8,746 bases of DNA, from positions 1 to 8,746 of the forward strand of contig CALGGX010000463.1 of the NCBI GenBank assembly GCA_937916025.1, read 5' to 3'. Below, piece after piece: positions 5,894-8,746 of this stretch. The position numbers and the translations under genes are program-made. Under the pieces are notes generated by a model. That model ran no database searches and had not been told where the DNA came from. It saw nothing but the letters and a program-made list of their open reading frames with translations. The DNA is from an uncultured Selenomonadales bacterium. Its GTDB lineage: Bacteria; Bacillota_C; Negativicutes; Selenomonadales; Selenomonadaceae. The stretch's first letter is position 1. Each line of letters opens with the position of its first letter.

Positions 5894-6864
5894 ATGAACG
5901 GCGAAAAATCTCGCACCAAGCGCAAAGGCAAAATTCAACCGATCACTGCGATCGAGCTGCCGTCGCGCCCGACGAATCCGCGCGTTGAGATCATCGATGA
6001 CACTCATCAGAAATTCAACGGTTTGATCTACACGAAAGCGGACATTATCAAAACGTGCTTGCGATCCATCGCGCCGTCTGGAATTACTTCTTCGGCGATA
6101 TCCCGAGCAATTGCGTCATTCACCACGTCGACACCGACAAAGACAACAACGATATCACGAACTTGGCAATGATGACTCGTCGGGAACACAACCGATTGCA
6201 CTTGGATCCGCATCCGCTGGCGTTGGAAGCATTTATGGAAGCGCATCGCGAGCGGCTGGAGAATATCACGTTCTCGATCGACGCGCCGACGGTTGAAATA
6301 ATTGACTCCGAACATCAGCGTTTCAATGGCATGACGTTTTACAAGAATTTGGGACGCGGACATTATCATCACAAGCTGTCAATTCAGCGTGCGGTGTGGG
6401 CGTTCTACAACGGCAATATTCCCGACGATGAAGATTATCATGTTCATCACATCGACATGCATACGGATCACAACGACATCGAAAATTTGTCGCTCATTAC
6501 TCGCTCGGAACACGGCAAAATTCATGCTCCGCAGTTCATTGAGGCTAATAAGAAACGCATTAGAGTCGAACATGAACGGAAACCTCGCAAAAAAGTATAT
6601 GAAACTCGCGAATGCGTCATCTGCCATGCAAAGTTCCGTGCGTTGAAAAACTCCGACACAAAAACCTGCTCGCGGAATTGCGCCAGAATACTGCAGTGGA
6701 ATTGGCAGAAGTCCGACGAAAATCTCATCGAGAAGGTCTGCGAAAACTGCGGCAAAACGTTTAAAACTCCATTCAACAAAACGCGTTTTTGCTGTCATAA
6801 ATGTGCGCGGCAACTTCGTACCAAGTTGGCGAGGCAGAGTAACTCGCTTCCGTCGCTTGAATAA
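5894..6864 (+). pseudogene. Tandem-HNH, double zinc-finger endonuclease-like gene, one-base frameshift
   Basis: This is an HNH_3-type endonuclease-like protein. ATG 5894 follows AGGAGG (5879-5884) by nine bases. Repeat 1 begins RVEIIDDTHQKFNGLIYTK (from 5981), then continues one frame away with GHYQNVLAIHRAVWNYFFG and the HNH core IHHVDTDKDNNDITNL...TRREHNRLH (to 6201). Repeat 2 (6289-6525) has the same order intact: VEIIDSEHQRFNG, GHYHHKLSIQRAVW, VHHIDMHTDHNDIENL...TRSEHGKIH. Two CxxC...CxxxC zinc fingers follow (Cys codons 6613/6622/6667/6679 and 6739/6748/6790/6802). Adding one A to the AAA at 6035-6037 would restore a single 323-residue protein. The part from GTG 6055 to 6864 is open but has no RBS. 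Free-standing HNH proteins of this kind are usually mobile (homing-like) nucleases; that role is inferred. Confidence 0.85.
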
Positions 6865-6866
6865 AC

Positions 6867-6895
6867 TTGACGTTGCCTGTTGCCTGCGTTAAAAT
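6867..6895 (+). promoter_or_regulatory. Sigma70-type promoter for the cupin-leuS operon
   Basis: TTGACG (6867-6872), a 17-bp spacer and TAAAAT (6890-6895) sit directly after the HNH stop codon. Transcription would start near 6902, about 30 bp before the cupin ATG. The -10 region shares the 14-mer GCGTTAAAATGATT with the FkbM promoter. Confidence 0.82.
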
Positions 6896-6932
6896 GATTG
6901 CCGTGATTTTTCATGTCAGGAGGCAACCGCTC

Positions 6933-7274
6933 ATGTCGATACTCAGAAACATTGCAACATCCGAAGTACTCGAGCTTGCGTCGCTTGTCGATTATGCCGA
7001 AGGTCAAGTCGTCTCGAAGACACTCATTCAAAACGACGGACTCGGGATCACGTTGTTCGCGTTTGCCAAAGGCGAAGGCATCAGCACGCACGAGTCGAAA
7101 GGCGATGCGCTCGTTCATGCGCTCGACGGCACCGGCGAGATCACCATCGACGGCGTGACGCATACTCTCCGCGCGGGGCAATCGATCGTCATGCCCGCCA
7201 ATCATCCGCACGCGGTTTTCGGCGTCGAGAATTTCAAGATGTTGTTGGTCGTGGCGTTTCCTTCCGACAAATAA
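6933..7274 (+). CDS. Small single-domain cupin protein
   Basis: This 113-residue protein is a single beta-barrel cupin of unknown substrate. The barrel is seen as GEGISTHESKGDALVHALDG (motif 1, residues about 48-67), GTGEITIDGVTHTLRAGQSI, and VMPANHPHAVFGV (motif 2, about 87-99). The histidines in THES, LVHAL and NHPHA are candidate metal ligands, though motif 1 lacks the usual HxH spacing. The start at 6933 is chosen because AGGAGG (6918-6923) is nine bases upstream; the frame is open further back to 6867, but that stretch carries the promoter. It leads an apparent operon: 17 bp separate its stop from the leuS start with no terminator between. Close relatives are usually annotated only as cupin-domain proteins, and no specific function can be given. 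Confidence 0.88.
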   Translation: MSILRNIATSEVLELASLVDYAEGQVVSKTLIQNDGLGITLFAFAKGEGISTHESKGDALVHALDGTGEITIDGVTHTLRAGQSIVMPANHPHAVFGVENFKMLLVVAFPSDK

Positions 7275-7291
7275 TTCTTTGGAGGCAATCG

Positions 7292-8746
7292 ATGGAAAAA
7301 TACAATCCGGCTTCGATCGAGAAGAAGTGGCAGGATAAATGGCTCGCTGACAATTCATTCCGAGTTACAGAAGACAGCGAAAAGAAAAAGTTCTATTGTC
7401 TTACGATGTTTGCTTATAGTTCCGGAACAGCGCATACCGGTCATCTTAGGAACTATGTCCTCGGGGATGTTATCGCAAGGTACAAAAAATATAATAATTT
7501 TAACGTTCTCGAGCCTACGGGATTTGACGCATTCGGACTTCCCGCCGATTTAGCTGCCGAAAAACATGGCATTCATCCTGCAAAATGGACGCATTCCAAT
7601 ATTGAAAACATGGAAAGACAGTTTAAATCCATGGGAATTGCTTATGACTGGGATCGTGAAGTCATTACTTGTAACCCCGACTATTATCGTTGGACGCAGT
7701 GGCTGTTTGAACTCTTCTACAAGCGCGGGCTCGCGTATAAGAAAGAGGCGTCCGTCAACTGGTGCGACTCATGCGGCACCGTCCTCGCCAACGAACAAGT
7801 CATCGACGGCAAGTGCTGGCGTTGCGATCACGAAGTCCACAAAAAGCAACTCGCGCAATGGTTTTTCAAGATCACCGACTATGCCGACGAACTGCTCGCC
7901 GATCTCGAAAAACTCAAAGGCTGGCCCGAGCGCGTCAAGATCATGCAGGAGAATTGGATCGGTCGCTCCGAAGGCGCGGAGTTTTCTTTTGACATTGAAG
8001 GCTTCGACGACAAAATTCCCGTCTACACCACGCGCCCCGATACCATCTTCGGCATTACGTACGTCGTGCTCGCCGCAGAACATCCGCTCGTCGACAAACT
8101 GATTGCCGGGCAGTCCAATGAAGCCGAGCTCCGCAAATTCGTCGAAGAAGTCAAAAACATGTCCGACGTCGAGAAAACCAACGCCGATTCCGAGAAGAAG
8201 GGCGTCTTCACCGGCGTTTATGCGATCAATCCCGCCAACAATAAGCGCGTTCCGATTTGGATCACAAATTACGTCGTGTATGAGTTCGGTACCGGCGCGG
8301 TAATGGGCGTGCCGACGCATGACGAGCGAGATTGGATGTTCGCGACGAAGTACGGTCTCGAAAAAATCCTCGTCATCGACAATCCGAAAAAGCCGCTCGA
8401 TGTTTCTGAAATGGATAATGCTTACATCGAGCCAGGCATCATGGTCAACAGCGGACCTTTCACCGGAACCGACTCCGTCCGAGGCAAAAAAGCCGTCGTC
8501 GATTGGCTTGAAAAAAATCACATCGGCAAGCGCAAAGTGAATTACCGGCTCCGCGATTGGCTGATCTCGCGTCAGAGATATTGGGGCGCGCCGATTCCGA
8601 TCATCTATTGCGATAAGTGCGGCGAGGTTCTCGTGCCGGAAGATCAATTGCCGGTACTGCTCCCGACCGACGTCGAGTTCAAACAGGGCGCGTTGAGTCC
8701 GTTGTCGACAAGCAAGTCTTTCAATGATTGCAAATGTCCGAAATGC
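7292..8746 (+). CDS. leuS: Leucyl-tRNA synthetase, 3'-truncated by window end
   Basis: LeuRS charges tRNA-Leu with leucine in the cytosol. The window holds the first 485 codons of a protein normally 800-870 residues long. Visible parts: the class I HIGH-type motif as HTGH (48-51); FDAFGLPADLAAEKHG (78-93); the zinc-1 module CDSC...CWRC (158, 161, 175, 178); the CP1 editing domain with TTRPDTIFG (246-254) and GTGAVMGVPTHDERDW; and the return to the catalytic core at LRDWLISRQRYWGAPIPIIYC, followed by another CDKC zinc site. The KMSKS loop and the tRNA-binding domains lie beyond 8746. GGAGG (7281-7285) six bases before ATG 7292 fixes the start. Codons 22-139 are AT-rich and divergent (MFAYSSG in place of the common MFPYPSG), while both flanks look like ordinary Negativicutes LeuRS. 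It is probably cotranscribed with the cupin gene. Confidence 0.96.
   Translation, partial: MEKYNPASIEKKWQDKWLADNSFRVTEDSEKKKFYCLTMFAYSSGTAHTGHLRNYVLGDVIARYKKYNNFNVLEPTGFDAFGLPADLAAEKHGIHPAKWTHSNIENMERQFKSMGIAYDWDREVITCNPDYYRWTQWLFELFYKRGLAYKKEASVNWCDSCGTVLANEQVIDGKCWRCDHEVHKKQLAQWFFKITDYADELLADLEKLKGWPERVKIMQENWIGRSEGAEFSFDIEGFDDKIPVYTTRPDTIFGITYVVLAAEHPLVDKLIAGQSNEAELRKFVEEVKNMSDVEKTNADSEKKGVFTGVYAINPANNKRVPIWITNYVVYEFGTGAVMGVPTHDERDWMFATKYGLEKILVIDNPKKPLDVSEMDNAYIEPGIMVNSGPFTGTDSVRGKKAVVDWLEKNHIGKRKVNYRLRDWLISRQRYWGAPIPIIYCDKCGEVLVPEDQLPVLLPTDVEFKQGALSPLSTSKSFNDCKCPKC
7355..7708 (+). other. leuS: AT-rich mosaic block inside leuS
   Basis: By hand count 7381-7680 is about 41% GC, against about 57% in 7741-7860. 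Codons change to AAA, TTA, AGG, TAT and GTT styles and then back to CTC, CGC and GTC near 7710. The frame is kept throughout. The encoded residues also differ from the usual bacterial pattern in the leucine-binding region. It may be a recombination tract or an assembly mix of two organisms. Confidence 0.55.

Noticed and set aside
5989..6172. Programmed -1 frameshifting in the HNH gene
   Set aside because: The overlap has no X XXY YYZ heptamer in the right frame, and comparison with repeat 2 places the shift at a simple one-base loss.
6867..6932. N-terminal extension of the cupin gene to 6867
   Set aside because: The stretch holds the promoter and the AGGAGG that serve ATG 6933.
7769..8647. 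292-codon minus-strand reading frame opposite leuS
   Set aside because: Shadow of the well-supported leuS frame, with no RBS and no recognisable protein pattern.
1..8746. CRISPR array, tRNA/rRNA genes, IS terminal repeats or transposase
   Set aside because: No regularly spaced direct repeats, no tRNA or rRNA-like sequence, and no transposase motif was seen on either strand by eye.

Overview
The window looks like a short-read metagenome contig from a Firmicutes-like bacterium. It has strong GGAGG ribosome-binding sites, clear sigma70-type promoters, a ThiW-type thiamine transporter under a TPP riboswitch, and a LeuRS whose flanks resemble Negativicutes enzymes. The taxon is an inference from protein style only. 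The 5' end is not trustworthy biology. Bases 5-38 are an Illumina TruSeq adapter. Bases 39 to about 415 are an AT-rich dxr fragment (about 36% GC by hand count over 61-420), joined out of frame to a more GC-rich helicase gene.

Layout, left to right: adapter; internal piece of dxr (39 to ~415); chimeric junction (~400-425); a long 5'-truncated superfamily 2 helicase with several zinc-binding clusters and a C-terminal DUF1998/MZB module (to 4311), of the type seen in anti-phage systems such as Druantia (DruE); TPP riboswitch (4326-4421) and intrinsic terminator (4433-4467) controlling thiW (4483-4974); a bidirectional terminator (4983-5022); a leftward FkbM-type methyltransferase gene broken by a one-base change at a G7 tract (5039-5741); a 152-bp intergenic region with two promoters pointing at each other and a strong hairpin; a rightward gene for a tandem HNH protein with two zinc fingers, also broken by one base (5894-6864); and a cupin gene (6933-7274) followed after 17 bp by leuS (7292 to beyond the window), probably one operon from the promoter at 6867-6895.

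The housekeeping parts (thiamine uptake, leucyl-tRNA synthesis) enclose a small accessory segment (FkbM, HNH) with signs of decay or sequence error. The helicase is the only plausible defence gene. Its motor half and any partner genes lie upstream and were lost at the chimeric join, so no complete defence system can be read here. The first third of leuS carries an AT-rich, divergent block that also looks like a mosaic.
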